Origin: Lutibacillus sp052034115
GTDB taxonomy: Bacteria > Actinomycetota > Actinomycetes > Actinomycetales > Dermatophilaceae
Length of the DNA stretch: 31,367 nt
Assembly: GCA_052034115.1 (NCBI GenBank)
Contig: JBPOIZ010000084.1
Location: 1 to 31,367, forward strand
Reading direction: 5' to 3'
This document shows positions 7,707 to 16,292 of the stretch, piece by piece. The notes beneath the pieces were generated by a model, which saw nothing but the letters and a program-made list of their open reading frames with translations, searched no databases and was not told the origin of the DNA. The first letter of the stretch is position 1, and each line of letters opens with the position of its first letter. Made by a program: the position numbers and the translations under genes.

Positions 7707-10442
7707 GTGACTGCAGGCAAGGGCCGCAAGCTCGTCATCGTCGAGTCGCCCGCGAAGGCCAAGACGGTCGCCGGCTTCCTCGGCGGTGAGTATGACGTCG
7801 AGGCCTCGATCGGCCACATCCGCGACTTGCCGACGCCCTCGGAGCTTCCGGCGGACATGAAGAAGGGTCCCTTCGGCAAGTTCGCCATCGACGTGGACAA
7901 CGGCTTCGCGCCCTACTACGTCGTCGACGCGGACAAGAAGAAGAAGGTCGCCGAGCTCAAGCGGATGCTCAAGGACGCCGACCAGCTCTACCTCGCCACC
8001 GATGAAGACCGCGAGGGCGAAGCCATCGCCTGGCACCTGCTGGAGACCCTCAAACCCCGCATCCCGGTCAAGCGGATGGTCTTCCACGAGATCACCCGCG
8101 AGGCCATCACCCGCGCCCTGCACGAGACCCGCGAGATCGACGCGAGCCTGGTCGATGCGCAGGAGACCCGACGCATTCTCGACCGGCTGTACGGATACGA
8201 GGTGTCGCCGGTCCTGTGGCGCAAGGTCCGCCAGGGCCTGTCGGCGGGCCGGGTCCAGTCCGTGACGACGCGTATGGTCGTCGAGCGCGAGCGCGAACGG
8301 ATGGCGTTCCGCTCCGCGTCCTACTGGGACGTCGAAGCCGACCTGACGACGGACGCCAACCGTCGGCACGACCTGTTCGCCGCCCGGTTGACCGGGGTGG
8401 ACGGCCACCGGGTCGCGACGGGCAAGGACTTCGCCGACGACGGCAGCTTCACCGCGCACAAGGCCGTGGTCCTGGACGAGACCACGGCAACGGCCATCGC
8501 CGAGGCCCTGACCGAGGGCGGCCGGGCCACGGTCCTGGCGGTCAAGGACAAGCCGTATCGCCGCAGTCCGGCCGCGCCGTTCACCACCTCCACCCTGCAG
8601 CAGGAGGCGTCCCGCAAGCTGCGGATGTCGAGCAAGCAGTGCATGAGGGTCGCCCAGCGGCTCTACGAGAACGGCTACATCACCTACATGCGCACCGACT
8701 CGACGACGTTGTCCGACTCCGCGCTGACCGCGGCGCGCAGCCAGGCCCGCGACCTGTATGGCGCCGCCTATGTGCCCGATGCGCCCCGGCGGTACGCCAA
8801 CAAGGTCAAGAACGCCCAAGAGGCCCACGAGGCGATCCGCCCCGCGGGGGACCGGTTCCGCACCCCGGCGCAGGTCACCGGCGAGCTGCGCGGCGAGGAC
8901 ATGGCGCTCTATGACCTGATCTGGAAGCGGACCGTCGCCTCACAGATGGCCGACGCCGTCGGATCGACCGCCACGGTCCGGATCGGCGCGACCCTGGAGG
9001 GCGTCGAGGCAGCCCGCGAGGTCGAACTGTCCGCCTCCGGCACGGTCATCACCTTCCGCGGGTTCCTTGCGGCCTACGAGGAGGGCCGCGACGAGGTCCA
9101 GGCGGTCCGCAAGAAGGACCTCGCCGAAGAGGAGCGCCGGCTGCCCACACTGGGTGAGGGGATCGAGGTGGCGGTCACCTCCGCGCAGGCCGAGGGTCAC
9201 ACGACCAACCCGCCACCGCGATACACCGAGGCCACCTTGGTCAAGGCGATGGAGGAGCGCGGCATCGGGCGGCCGTCCACCTACGCCGCCACGGTCGGGA
9301 CGATCCAGGACCGCGGCTACGTGCAGTCCAAGGGCAACGCGTTGGTGCCGACCTGGCTCGCCTTCGCCGTGACCCGGCTGCTCGAGGAGCACTTCGCCAC
9401 GCTCGTCGACTACGACTTCACCGCGTCGATGGAGGAGGACCTCGACCGGATCGCCAGCGGCCAGGAGCATCGCTCGGATTGGCTGCGCAGGTTCTACTTC
9501 GGTGACGAGGCGACCTCGCTCGAGGGCCTGCGGCACCTGGTCGACGACCTCGGGGAGATCGACGCGAGGGAGATCTCCACGATCCCCATCGGTGAGGGCA
9601 TCGTCGTGCGCGTCGGGCGGTATGGCCCCTATGTCGAGGAGGTGGCCGATGCCGACGGTGTTGTCCTCGCGGAGCCCCGCCGGGCCACGATCGGGGACGA
9701 CATCGCACCGGATGAGCTCACCGCGGCCCGGGCCCGGGAGGCCCTCGCGGCCGCGGCGGACGACGGCCGCGAGCTCGGTCGCCATCCCGACACCGGGCTG
9801 CTGATCGTCGCCAAGGCCGGTCGGTACGGCCCTTATGTCACCGAGGTCCTCGACGACTCCGCCAAGTTCAAGGCCCGCAGCGCGTCGCTGTTCAAGGACA
9901 TGGAGCTGTCGACGGTGGATCTCGAGACGGCGGTTCGGCTGCTGTCCTTGCCGCGGGTGGTGGGCGCCGACCCGGCGACCGGCGAGGAGATCACCGCCCA
10001 GAACGGGCGCTATGGGCCGTATCTGAAGAAGGGCACCGACTCCCGGTCGCTCACCGCCGAGGCGCAGCTCTTCGACGTCACGCTCGAGGAGGCGCTGGCC
10101 ATCTACGCCCAGCCGAAAACCCGCGGACGTGGGGCGTCGGCGGCAGCCGCACCGCTGCGCGAGCTCGGCGCCGACCCGGTGTCCGGAAAGCCGGTCGTCG
10201 TCAAGGACGGTCGCTTCGGCCCGTACGTCACCGATGGTGAGACCAACGCGACGCTGCGCAAGGACGACGACCCGGCGTCGATCACGCCGGATCGGGCCTT
10301 CGAGCTCATCGCGGAGAAGCGGGCCCGTGGCCCGGTGACTCGCAAGCGCACCGCGGCCAAGAAGTCGACGTCCCGGTCGACCACCCGGGCCACCACCCGA
10401 ACAGGCACCGCCAAGCGGGCCGCCCCGCGTCGCTCGTCGTGA
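7707..10442 (+). CDS. topA: DNA topoisomerase I (type IA)
   Basis: A 911-residue enzyme that relaxes negatively supercoiled DNA by single-strand passage. The N-terminal Toprim domain starts with KLVIVESPAKAKTV and carries the acidic metal motif DEDRE at 99-103. The catalytic tyrosine is Y327 in ITYMRTDST. The C-terminal part lacks zinc-finger cysteines. It has four G-R-(Y/F)-G-P-Y motifs near residues 637, 705, 767 and 835, the mycobacterial/actinobacterial type of topoisomerase C-terminal repeat, and ends in a Lys/Arg/Ser/Thr-rich tail that likely binds DNA. The GTG start at 7707 is chosen because AAGGAAGG lies 7 bases upstream; an ATG at 7653 in frame would place that site inside the gene. 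The stop overlaps the next gene. Confidence 0.97.
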   Translation: MTAGKGRKLVIVESPAKAKTVAGFLGGEYDVEASIGHIRDLPTPSELPADMKKGPFGKFAIDVDNGFAPYYVVDADKKKKVAELKRMLKDADQLYLATDEDREGEAIAWHLLETLKPRIPVKRMVFHEITREAITRALHETREIDASLVDAQETRRILDRLYGYEVSPVLWRKVRQGLSAGRVQSVTTRMVVERERERMAFRSASYWDVEADLTTDANRRHDLFAARLTGVDGHRVATGKDFADDGSFTAHKAVVLDETTATAIAEALTEGGRATVLAVKDKPYRRSPAAPFTTSTLQQEASRKLRMSSKQCMRVAQRLYENGYITYMRTDSTTLSDSALTAARSQARDLYGAAYVPDAPRRYANKVKNAQEAHEAIRPAGDRFRTPAQVTGELRGEDMALYDLIWKRTVASQMADAVGSTATVRIGATLEGVEAAREVELSASGTVITFRGFLAAYEEGRDEVQAVRKKDLAEEERRLPTLGEGIEVAVTSAQAEGHTTNPPPRYTEATLVKAMEERGIGRPSTYAATVGTIQDRGYVQSKGNALVPTWLAFAVTRLLEEHFATLVDYDFTASMEEDLDRIASGQEHRSDWLRRFYFGDEATSLEGLRHLVDDLGEIDAREISTIPIGEGIVVRVGRYGPYVEEVADADGVVLAEPRRATIGDDIAPDELTAARAREALAAAADDGRELGRHPDTGLLIVAKAGRYGPYVTEVLDDSAKFKARSASLFKDMELSTVDLETAVRLLSLPRVVGADPATGEEITAQNGRYGPYLKKGTDSRSLTAEAQLFDVTLEEALAIYAQPKTRGRGASAAAAPLRELGADPVSGKPVVVKDGRFGPYVTDGETNATLRKDDDPASITPDRAFELIAEKRARGPVTRKRTAAKKSTSRSTTRATTRTGTAKRAAPRRSS

Positions 10443-11785
10443 TGCTGGCAGATTCCACCCGTCGGGCGCTGAGTCACTGGGTCACCCAGACCCAGGCCGC
10501 GGCCCGCCAGCCCTCGCTCGTCGCGGCTGCTGCTCGGGATGGTGAGGTGGTGTGGTGGCACGGCGCCGGGTCGGTGGATGGCCGCGGCGGTGCCACCCCT
10601 ACGGCTGGCACGGCATACCGGATCGCGTCGATCACCAAGACGTTCGTTGCGGTGGCGGTGCTGCGGCTCGTCGAGTCAGGACGACTCGACCTCGGCGACG
10701 CGGTCGGGACGGTGGTGCCGGACGCGCCAGGTGCGGAGGCGACCATCGCGCAGGTGCTGAGCCACACCTCCGGGCTGCAGGCCGAGACCGATGGCGCGTG
10801 GTGGGAGCGTAGCGATGGCCGGACCTGGGACGAGCTCACCGCTGCGGGCATGACGCGCCGGCTACCGGCCGGGCGCGCCTACCACTACAGCAACGTCGGG
10901 TATGCCGTCCTGGGCCGCCTGCTCGAGACGGTTCATGGGCGGCCCTGGGACGAGGTGCTCGCCCGCGAGGTGATCCGCCCGCTCGGGCTCCGCGGCACCG
11001 GGAGGGTGCCTGACTCCTCGATGGCGGCGGTGGGCTGGGCGGTGCACCCGCATGCCGACCTGCTGCACCGCGAACCAGTGCCCGACTACCGGGCGATGGG
11101 GGCCGCGGGTGAGCTGTGGTCCACGGTCGCCGATCTGGCGGTCTGGGGCTCGTTCCTGGCCGGCCGGCGCGACGGGCCGCTCAGCCGAGAGCTGCTGACC
11201 CAGATGCGCAGCCCGTGGGCGGTCGCGGACCACCCCGGGCAGCCGTGGACCGGTGGCCACGGCCTGGGTCTGCAGGTCGTCAATCTCGGCGGGCGTCGAT
11301 ATGCGGGGCATACCGGGTCGGTGCCCGGCTTCACCAGCGAGCTGCGCTTCTGCGCCGACACCGGCGACGTGGTCGTGGCCCTCGGCTCGGGCACCGGTGG
11401 TTTCGGCGGCGTGGCCGCGCTCGTCGAGGTGTTGGAGTCGCGCGAGCCGGCACCACCGGCGCCATTTGCGGCCGATCCGTCGCACGCTGCGGTGCTCGAT
11501 CTGGTCGGTACGTGGTACTGGGGCACCATGACCTATCTCATCTCGGCGGCATCCGGCGGTGCGCTCGACCTGACTGTCGTCGGCAACGGCCGGGTGACCC
11601 GGTTCGTCCCGGACGGGCCGGATCGCTGGATCGGGCAGTCGGGGTATTTCTTCGGGGAGCCGCTCCAGGCGGTCCGCGACGGCGCGGCTATCTGGCTCGA
11701 CCTCGCCTCTTTCCGGGTCACGCGCACGCCCTACGACCCGCTGGCCGACCTGCCCGGGGGAGCGGACCACCAGAGCTGGCACTAG
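10439..11785 (+). CDS. Serine hydrolase of the class C beta-lactamase family
   Basis: A 448-residue protein of the penicillin-binding/AmpC-like superfamily. It carries the three active-site elements: S64-x-x-K67 (SITK), Y150-S-N152 and H291-T-G293. Members act as D-amino-acid amidases, esterases or peptidases on cell-wall or small substrates, and true beta-lactamase activity is uncommon. No signal peptide is evident, so it may be cytoplasmic. The C-terminal ~110 residues form a small extra beta-domain often seen in this group. GTG at 10439 overlaps the topA stop by 4 bases; ATG at 10442 overlaps by 1 base and is equally possible. The overlap implies co-transcription with topA, but no functional link is evident. 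Confidence 0.85.
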   Translation: MMLADSTRRALSHWVTQTQAAARQPSLVAAAARDGEVVWWHGAGSVDGRGGATPTAGTAYRIASITKTFVAVAVLRLVESGRLDLGDAVGTVVPDAPGAEATIAQVLSHTSGLQAETDGAWWERSDGRTWDELTAAGMTRRLPAGRAYHYSNVGYAVLGRLLETVHGRPWDEVLAREVIRPLGLRGTGRVPDSSMAAVGWAVHPHADLLHREPVPDYRAMGAAGELWSTVADLAVWGSFLAGRRDGPLSRELLTQMRSPWAVADHPGQPWTGGHGLGLQVVNLGGRRYAGHTGSVPGFTSELRFCADTGDVVVALGSGTGGFGGVAALVEVLESREPAPPAPFAADPSHAAVLDLVGTWYWGTMTYLISAASGGALDLTVVGNGRVTRFVPDGPDRWIGQSGYFFGEPLQAVRDGAAIWLDLASFRVTRTPYDPLADLPGGADHQSWH

Positions 11786-11928
11786 CCCCCCGCGGACGCG
11801 GTGGCAGCACCATCGGCCACCAGTGCTACGACCATCGCCCAATAGTGGCTGCCCTCGGTTCTCCCGCAGGCTGTCGTGACAAGAGGCCGCCCCCGACCTC
11901 GGCATACGACACCGACAAGGAGAACGTC

Positions 11929-12330
11929 ATGAACCGCATTCGTACCCTCACCGCCGGAACCACCCTTGCTGCGCTGGCCGCCACCGGCCTGCTTCTCGCC
12001 CCGGCCAGCTCGGCCAAGGGGGTCGAGGTGCGCACCTCGGGCAAGTGCTCGATCGCGTCGACGTGGAAGCTCAAGGCCAAGGCCGACAACGGGCGCATCG
12101 AGGTCGAGTACGAGGTCGACTCCAACCGGGTCGGGCAGACCTGGTCGGTGCGCCTGAACAACGACGGTGTCCGGGTCGCCTCCGGCAGCGCCACCACGAC
12201 GGCGCCGAGCGGCTCGTTCACCTTCGCCCGTCGGATCACCAACACCGCCGGAAGCGACACCATCACCGCGGTGGCGACCTACACCCCGACCGGCGAGGTG
12301 TGCCGCGGGTCCGTCGTCTTCCCCGGCTGA
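11929..12330 (+). CDS. Small secreted two-cysteine beta-rich protein, function unknown
   Basis: A 133-residue protein with a clear Sec signal peptide: MNRIR, a hydrophobic stretch to residue 24, and a probable cleavage after SSA at residue 29. The mature ~104 residues are Thr/Ser/Val-rich with alternating patterns typical of a beta-sandwich. They contain exactly two cysteines, C40 and C125, near the two ends, as for a single disulfide closing the domain. A strong AAGGAG site ends 6 bases before the ATG; an upstream extension of the frame would run back through the serine hydrolase gene and is rejected. It heads the gene row with the short acidic protein, histidine kinase and response regulator, so it may be a ligand, accessory or output of that system. 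I do not recognise a named family. Confidence 0.8.
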   Translation: MNRIRTLTAGTTLAALAATGLLLAPASSAKGVEVRTSGKCSIASTWKLKAKADNGRIEVEYEVDSNRVGQTWSVRLNNDGVRVASGSATTTAPSGSFTFARRITNTAGSDTITAVATYTPTGEVCRGSVVFPG

Positions 12331-12372
12331 CCTCACCGACTGCCACAATTCCTTCGAACGAGAGGCCGAACG

Positions 12373-12780
12373 ATGAAGAAGCTGACCTGGTCCCTGGTGG
12401 CCGTGGGTGCCTTGGTGCCCGCCGCCCTCGGGCTTCTCGGCAATCAGTCCCTCGCCCAGAACATCCCCGTGACATCGCCGACGTCCTCGGCCACGGCCCC
12501 CACGTCGTCGGCGACGGCGCCCCGGCCGTCGGCCACTGCCCCCACGTCGTCGGCGACGGCCGGCATGCCCACCGCTGATGACCCGGCAACGCACGATGCC
12601 GGTGACGACCACGGCTCGGGCGGACATGGTGCGGATGACCCGGCGACGCACGATGCCGGTGACGACCACGGCTCGAGCGGGTCGGGCTCGGACGACGACA
12701 GCAGCCGGTCCGGCTCGGATGACGACGGCAGCGGTTCCGGCTCGCGCCACGGTGGCGACGACCGCAGCGGGCGCGGCTGA
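12373..12780 (+). CDS. Short exported Asp/His/Ser-rich protein, first of a paralogous pair
   Basis: A 135-residue protein. Residues 1-28 look like a signal peptide, with cleavage plausible after SLA at 28. Residues 13-33 contain ALVPA, then G20, G23-N24, S26, Q29 and P32-V33, at exactly the positions found in the protein encoded at 16293. The mature part is disordered: TSSATAP-type repeats (~36-63), two near-identical 14-residue units DDPATHDAGDDHGS, then a Ser/Gly/Asp tail. Clustered Asp and His suggest possible metal or cation binding, but that is inference. GAGAGG lies 7 bases before the ATG. The stop is 11 bases before the histidine kinase start, so it is likely co-transcribed and may be a sensor accessory. 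No named family is recognised. Confidence 0.78.
   Translation: MKKLTWSLVAVGALVPAALGLLGNQSLAQNIPVTSPTSSATAPTSSATAPRPSATAPTSSATAGMPTADDPATHDAGDDHGSGGHGADDPATHDAGDDHGSSGSGSDDDSSRSGSDDDGSGSGSRHGGDDRSGRG
12577..12675 (+). repeat. Duplicated 42-base coding repeat
   Basis: Bases 12577-12618 and 12634-12675 differ at one position (GCA versus GCG, synonymous) and encode the same 14 residues. Nearby, a 21-base segment containing CCCACGTCGTCGGCGACGGC recurs at 12498-12518 and 12540-12560. Near-identity at the DNA level suggests recent duplication by slippage. Confidence 0.9.
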
Positions 12781-12791
12781 CGCCCCACGAG

Positions 12792-14240
12792 ATGACGGGC
12801 AGACCACTGGACACCCACGCCCCCACCCCGGCCGCTGCCCCCGAGCCCCACACGGCGGCACCGGGTGGGTTGCCCGAGTTCGTCCGGCTCACCGGAACCA
12901 CCGCGACCTCGGCGGCGACGCACGTCCCGTCGATGCGCCGGGTGGTCGCGCAACTGCTCGCGGTGGCCGCTGTTCTGGTGGGCGTGGTCACCGTCGGAGG
13001 CGCTTACGCCTCGAGCCAGCTGGCCGAGCGAGAGGCGGTCAACGACGCCGCCAACACCGCCAACATGCTGGCCCAGTTCGTCGTGCAGCCGGTCCTGGAC
13101 AACAGGATCGTCCGCTCCGACCCGGCGTCGGTGGCCCGACTCGACGAGGTGGTCCGCCGTTCGGTGTTGCCCAACCACATCGTCAGGGTCAAGCTGTGGC
13201 GCCCGGACGGGACGATCGTCTACGCGGATGACCCGCAGCTCATCGGGCGCACGTTCACGCTCGACGACGAGCAGCGAGAGGTGCTCGCGAGCCCGCAGAC
13301 CCGGGCCGAGGTGTCCGACCTGTCCAAGGCAGAGAACGAGCTCGAGCGCCTGGAGGGTCGCCTCCTGGAGGTCTACCGCCCGATCTGGACGCCGAACGGT
13401 GACCAGCTGATGTTCGAGGTGTATGGCGACTACGCGCCGGTAGCAGCCCGGGCCGCCGAACTGCGCAAGGGTCTGACCGGCCTGCTGGTGACCACCGTGC
13501 TGCTCCTCGTGACCCTCCTGGCGCCGCTGGCCTACCATCTCGTGAGTCGACTTCGGGCCGGTTCCAAACAACGCGAGACGCTCATGCAGCGGGCTGTGGA
13601 CGCCTCAGAGGAAGAGCGGCAACGCATCGCCTTGCACCTTCATGACGGCCCGGTCCAGGAGCTCGTCGCCAGCGCCTACGCCGTGGCCGGGGCGGCCGAG
13701 CGAGCCGGCTCAGCGGGACAGCCCGACCTCGCGCACTCGATCCGGGGGGCGGAGCAGGCGGTGCGATCCACCGTGGGCACACTGCGGTCTCTGCTCGTCG
13801 ATCTCTACCCGGCGAGCCTGACCGCCGCTGGTCTGAACGCCGCTCTGACCGATCTGAGCGCCCCGTTGCGTTCCCGCGGGGTCGATGTGGAGCTGCGTCT
13901 CGACGAGCGGGCTGCGGCCGAGTTGGACCCCTCCGACGGCCGACTGGTCTACCGGACCGCCCGGGAGTGCCTGCGGAACGTCGCGGCGCACGCCGAGGCC
14001 ACCTGGGTCAGCCTGACCCTGTCCATCACCGGGGCCTCGGTCGTGCTGGACGTCGTCGACGACGGGGTTGGTTTCGATGTCCCTTCCGTGCTCAGCTCAC
14101 CCGCCAGCGGACACCTCGGGCTGCGCAGCCTCGTCGACACGGCTGCCGCGCGCGGAGCCGCGCTCTACGTCGCTTCGGCACCCGACGCCGGGACGGCCTG
14201 GCGTTTGACCATCCCACCCAGCGAAGGAACCGCCACATGA
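12792..14240 (+). CDS. NarL-type membrane sensor histidine kinase, module 1
   Basis: A 482-residue sensor kinase. It has a ~48-residue Pro/Ala-rich cytoplasmic N-terminus, TM1 at ~51-74, and an extracytoplasmic sensor of ~150 residues with the PAS/Cache-like segment VRVKLWRPDGTIVYADDP. TM2 spans ~227-251, followed by a HisKA_3 dimerisation domain with the phospho-acceptor H284 in LHDGPVQEL, and an HATPase domain with N-box (ECLRNVAAHA), DDGVGFD and GHLGLRSL. It should autophosphorylate and pass phosphate to the response regulator encoded next (ATGA overlap at 14237-14240). It aligns without gaps to the kinase at 16828 through the sensor region and core. The ATG at 12792 has only a weak ribosome-binding site; M48 at 12933 is an alternative start just before TM1. 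The stimulus is unknown. Confidence 0.92.
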   Translation: MTGRPLDTHAPTPAAAPEPHTAAPGGLPEFVRLTGTTATSAATHVPSMRRVVAQLLAVAAVLVGVVTVGGAYASSQLAEREAVNDAANTANMLAQFVVQPVLDNRIVRSDPASVARLDEVVRRSVLPNHIVRVKLWRPDGTIVYADDPQLIGRTFTLDDEQREVLASPQTRAEVSDLSKAENELERLEGRLLEVYRPIWTPNGDQLMFEVYGDYAPVAARAAELRKGLTGLLVTTVLLLVTLLAPLAYHLVSRLRAGSKQRETLMQRAVDASEEERQRIALHLHDGPVQELVASAYAVAGAAERAGSAGQPDLAHSIRGAEQAVRSTVGTLRSLLVDLYPASLTAAGLNAALTDLSAPLRSRGVDVELRLDERAAAELDPSDGRLVYRTARECLRNVAAHAEATWVSLTLSITGASVVLDVVDDGVGFDVPSVLSSPASGHLGLRSLVDTAAARGAALYVASAPDAGTAWRLTIPPSEGTAT

Positions 14241-14872
14241 TCACCGTCGCGATCATCGACGACCACCAGCTCGTCCGGGCCGGGATGCGGGCGCTGCTGG
14301 AGGCCGTCGGCGATGTCGCCGTCGTCGCCGAGGCCGCCGACGGGGACAGCGCGGTCGCCGTCGTCCTGGACGCCGCGCCTGATGTGACCTTGATGGATCT
14401 GTCGATGCCCAAGACGGACGGCGTCGAGGCCACTCGCCGGCTGCGCGCTCGGGGCTCCAGCACCCGGGTCGTCGTGCTCACCTCGTTCGCCGACCCGGTG
14501 CGGGTTCAGGCCGCGGTCGCCGCGGGGGCGGTGGGCTACCTGCTCAAGGACAGTGACCCGCGAGACGTCGTGGCGGCGGTGCGACAGGCCGCGGCCGGTC
14601 ACGTGCCGCTGGACCCGCGGGTTGCCCAGGCATTGCTGCCCGGCTCTGGGCACAGCTCGGGCAGTTCGCCTCACGAACCGCTCAGCCCCCGCGAGAGTGA
14701 AGTCCTGGCGCTGGTGGCCAAGGGGATGGCCAACAAGCAGATCGCCCGGCAGCTGGGCATCAGCGAGCGCACCGTCAAGGCTCACCTGGGCAAGGTCTTC
14801 CGCCAGATCGGCGTGGCCGACCGCACCAGCGCCGCCCTGTGGGCGCGAGAACACCTGACCGGCGAAGGCTAA
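14237..14872 (+). CDS. LuxR/NarL-family response regulator, module 1
   Basis: A 211-residue cytoplasmic DNA-binding regulator. The receiver domain (1-~120) has the acidic pair DD near residues 9-10, phospho-acceptor D54 in LMDLSMP, the conserved T/S in VVVLTSF and lysine in YLLKDSD. A ~25-residue Ser/Gly linker leads to a LuxR-type helix-turn-helix (LSPRESEVLALVAKGMANKQIARQLGISERTVKAHL). AAGGA lies 8 bases upstream and the start overlaps the kinase stop as ATGA, so the pair is translationally coupled. The stop overlaps the stop of the convergent PLP enzyme gene by 4 bases. Target genes are unknown; the small exported proteins upstream are reasonable candidates. Confidence 0.95.
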   Translation: MITVAIIDDHQLVRAGMRALLEAVGDVAVVAEAADGDSAVAVVLDAAPDVTLMDLSMPKTDGVEATRRLRARGSSTRVVVLTSFADPVRVQAAVAAGAVGYLLKDSDPRDVVAAVRQAAAGHVPLDPRVAQALLPGSGHSSGSSPHEPLSPRESEVLALVAKGMANKQIARQLGISERTVKAHLGKVFRQIGVADRTSAALWAREHLTGEG

Positions 14873-16059
14873 GACCGCTCAGCCGCGTGGCTCACCCGAA
14901 GGTCCGCCGCGTGAAGGGGCAGCGCCTGCGCCAGATCGGCCATGAGGTCGGCGGGGTCCTCGAGGCCGACCGAGAGGCGCAGGATCCCTGCGTCCGGCTT
15001 GGCCTCGGCAGCCACCGGACGGTGTGTCAACGCCGCCGGGTGCTGGATGAGTGAGTCGACACCGCCGAGCGAGACCGCGTGGGTGATGAGCCGGCACCGC
15101 TGCGCCGCCGCGGCGGCCGCGTCATACCCGCCGACGACCGAGAAGGCGAGGATGGCCCCGGGCCCGGACATCTGGCGCCCGACCAACCCGGTCGGGTCGT
15201 CCACGCCCGGATAGTAGACGCGCTCGACGCCTGGGTGCGCCGCGAGCCACTCGACGACCCGCGCGGCGCCGGCCTGTTGGGCGGTGACCCGCACCGGCAA
15301 GGTCTGCAGCCCGCGGTGGAACTGGTATGCCGTGACCGGCGCCATCAGCGCACCGGTCAGGGCCCGGACCTGACGCAGCCGCGAGGCCCACTGCGGTGTG
15401 GTGGCGACGACGCCGCCGAGGAGGTCGCCGTGGCCGCCGATGAACTTCGTCGCCGAGTGGAGCACCAGCGTGGCGCCGAACTCTCGGGGCCGCTGGAGGA
15501 TCGGCGTCGCGAAGGTGTTGTCGACGAGCACCGGCACGTCCCCGGCCTGGGCCACGACGTCGGCGATGTCGACCAGGTCCAGGGTCGGGTTGGCGGGGGT
15601 CTCGATGATGACCAGGCCGGTGTCCGGTCGCAGCATCTGCGCCACCGTGCTCGGCGTCGCCCAGCTGACACTCGTCCCGAGCAGCCCGGTGGCCAGGAGG
15701 TGGTCGGTGCCGCCATACAACGGACGGACCGCGACGACGTGCGGGCGCCCGGCGCAGACCGTGGCGAGCAGGCACGCGGTCATGGCGGCCATGCCTGAGG
15801 CGTACGCCACGGCCTCGTCGCAGCCTTCGAGCGCCGCCAGGGCGTCCTCGAACCGCGCGACGTTGGGGTTCCACAGACGTTGGTAGACCAGGGAGTCGTC
15901 CGGACGCGGTCGGCCACCGGTGGCCATCTGCTCGTAGGCCGCACCGCCGGCACCCACGCTGGGCAGCGGGTACGTGCTCGACGCGTCGAGCGGGGGGACA
16001 TGGCAGCCGAGGGCGGGCAGGTCCTCGCGACCAGCGTGCACGGCGAGAGTGGCGATCAT
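14869..16059 (-). CDS. Trans-sulfuration-family PLP enzyme (cystathionine gamma-synthase/lyase type)
   Basis: A 396-residue cytosolic PLP enzyme of the Cys/Met-metabolism family, which catalyses gamma- or beta-replacement/elimination on sulfur amino acids. It shows YASGMAAMTA (phosphate-binding region), RPLYGGTDHL, ETPANPT, VDNTFATP (aspartate pairing with the PLP pyridine nitrogen) and HSATKFIGGH with the Schiff-base lysine K205. The usual YSR-x-NPT segment is YQRLWNPN, a divergent version. The YGGT motif lacks the cysteine typical of methionine gamma-lyase, favouring a synthase- or lyase-like role. The ATG at 16057-16059 is chosen because AAGGAG precedes it by 6 bases; a GTG at 16074 would put that site inside the gene. 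It lies inverted between the two two-component modules. Exact substrate not determined. Confidence 0.88.
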   Translation of the reverse strand: MIATLAVHAGREDLPALGCHVPPLDASSTYPLPSVGAGGAAYEQMATGGRPRPDDSLVYQRLWNPNVARFEDALAALEGCDEAVAYASGMAAMTACLLATVCAGRPHVVAVRPLYGGTDHLLATGLLGTSVSWATPSTVAQMLRPDTGLVIIETPANPTLDLVDIADVVAQAGDVPVLVDNTFATPILQRPREFGATLVLHSATKFIGGHGDLLGGVVATTPQWASRLRQVRALTGALMAPVTAYQFHRGLQTLPVRVTAQQAGAARVVEWLAAHPGVERVYYPGVDDPTGLVGRQMSGPGAILAFSVVGGYDAAAAAAQRCRLITHAVSLGGVDSLIQHPAALTHRPVAAEAKPDAGILRLSVGLEDPADLMADLAQALPLHAADLRVSHAAERS

Positions 16060-16292
16060 CAACGACTCCTTCACTTGTCGGCACCAGAGTCGGATCTCCT
16101 GCGGCCTGTGTGCAATAGTCCCGAAGAATATTCAGAACGAGGAGCACCGCGAGGGCTGCCGGTCAGTGCGGGGCCGCCTCCGGGCAGCCTGGTCGAGCAT
16201 CCTGCGGCCATCGGTACTAGCCCACGTGTCGTATGGTGTCGGCTCGCGGGCCGCGAGACAGTAGCCCTGGCGTGTGTCAGGAGGGAGGCTCG
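16060..16292. other. Divergent intergenic region between the PLP enzyme and module 2
   Basis: This 233-base spacer must hold promoters for both flanking genes. An AT-rich segment (about 16111-16135) contains the palindrome GAATATTC (16126-16133), the most AT-rich spot in this neighbourhood, and could serve the leftward gene. TATGGT (16232-16237) fits a TAnnnT -10 box for the rightward short-protein gene, whose ribosome-binding site GGAGGGAGG is at about 16280-16288. No riboswitch-like structure was recognised. An Lrp/AsnC-type site is possible but unproven. Confidence 0.35.

Noticed and set aside
7577..7900. N-terminal extension of the dioxygenase frame to 7900
   Set aside because: The extension would overlap topA and its promoter region; the ATG at 7576 has a good ribosome-binding site and the family motif begins right after it.
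11813..11853. GGCAGC/GCTGCC inverted repeat after the serine hydrolase gene
   Set aside because: Arms are only 6 bp with a 29-base loop, too weak to call a terminator.
11116..11928. Upstream extension of the two-cysteine protein frame
   Set aside because: It is a shadow of the serine hydrolase gene. The AAGGAG site and the signal peptide place the start at 11929.
12498..12675. Short direct repeats that could suggest a CRISPR array
   Set aside because: The repeats are in frame inside a coding region, encode matching peptides and have no unique spacers of regular length.
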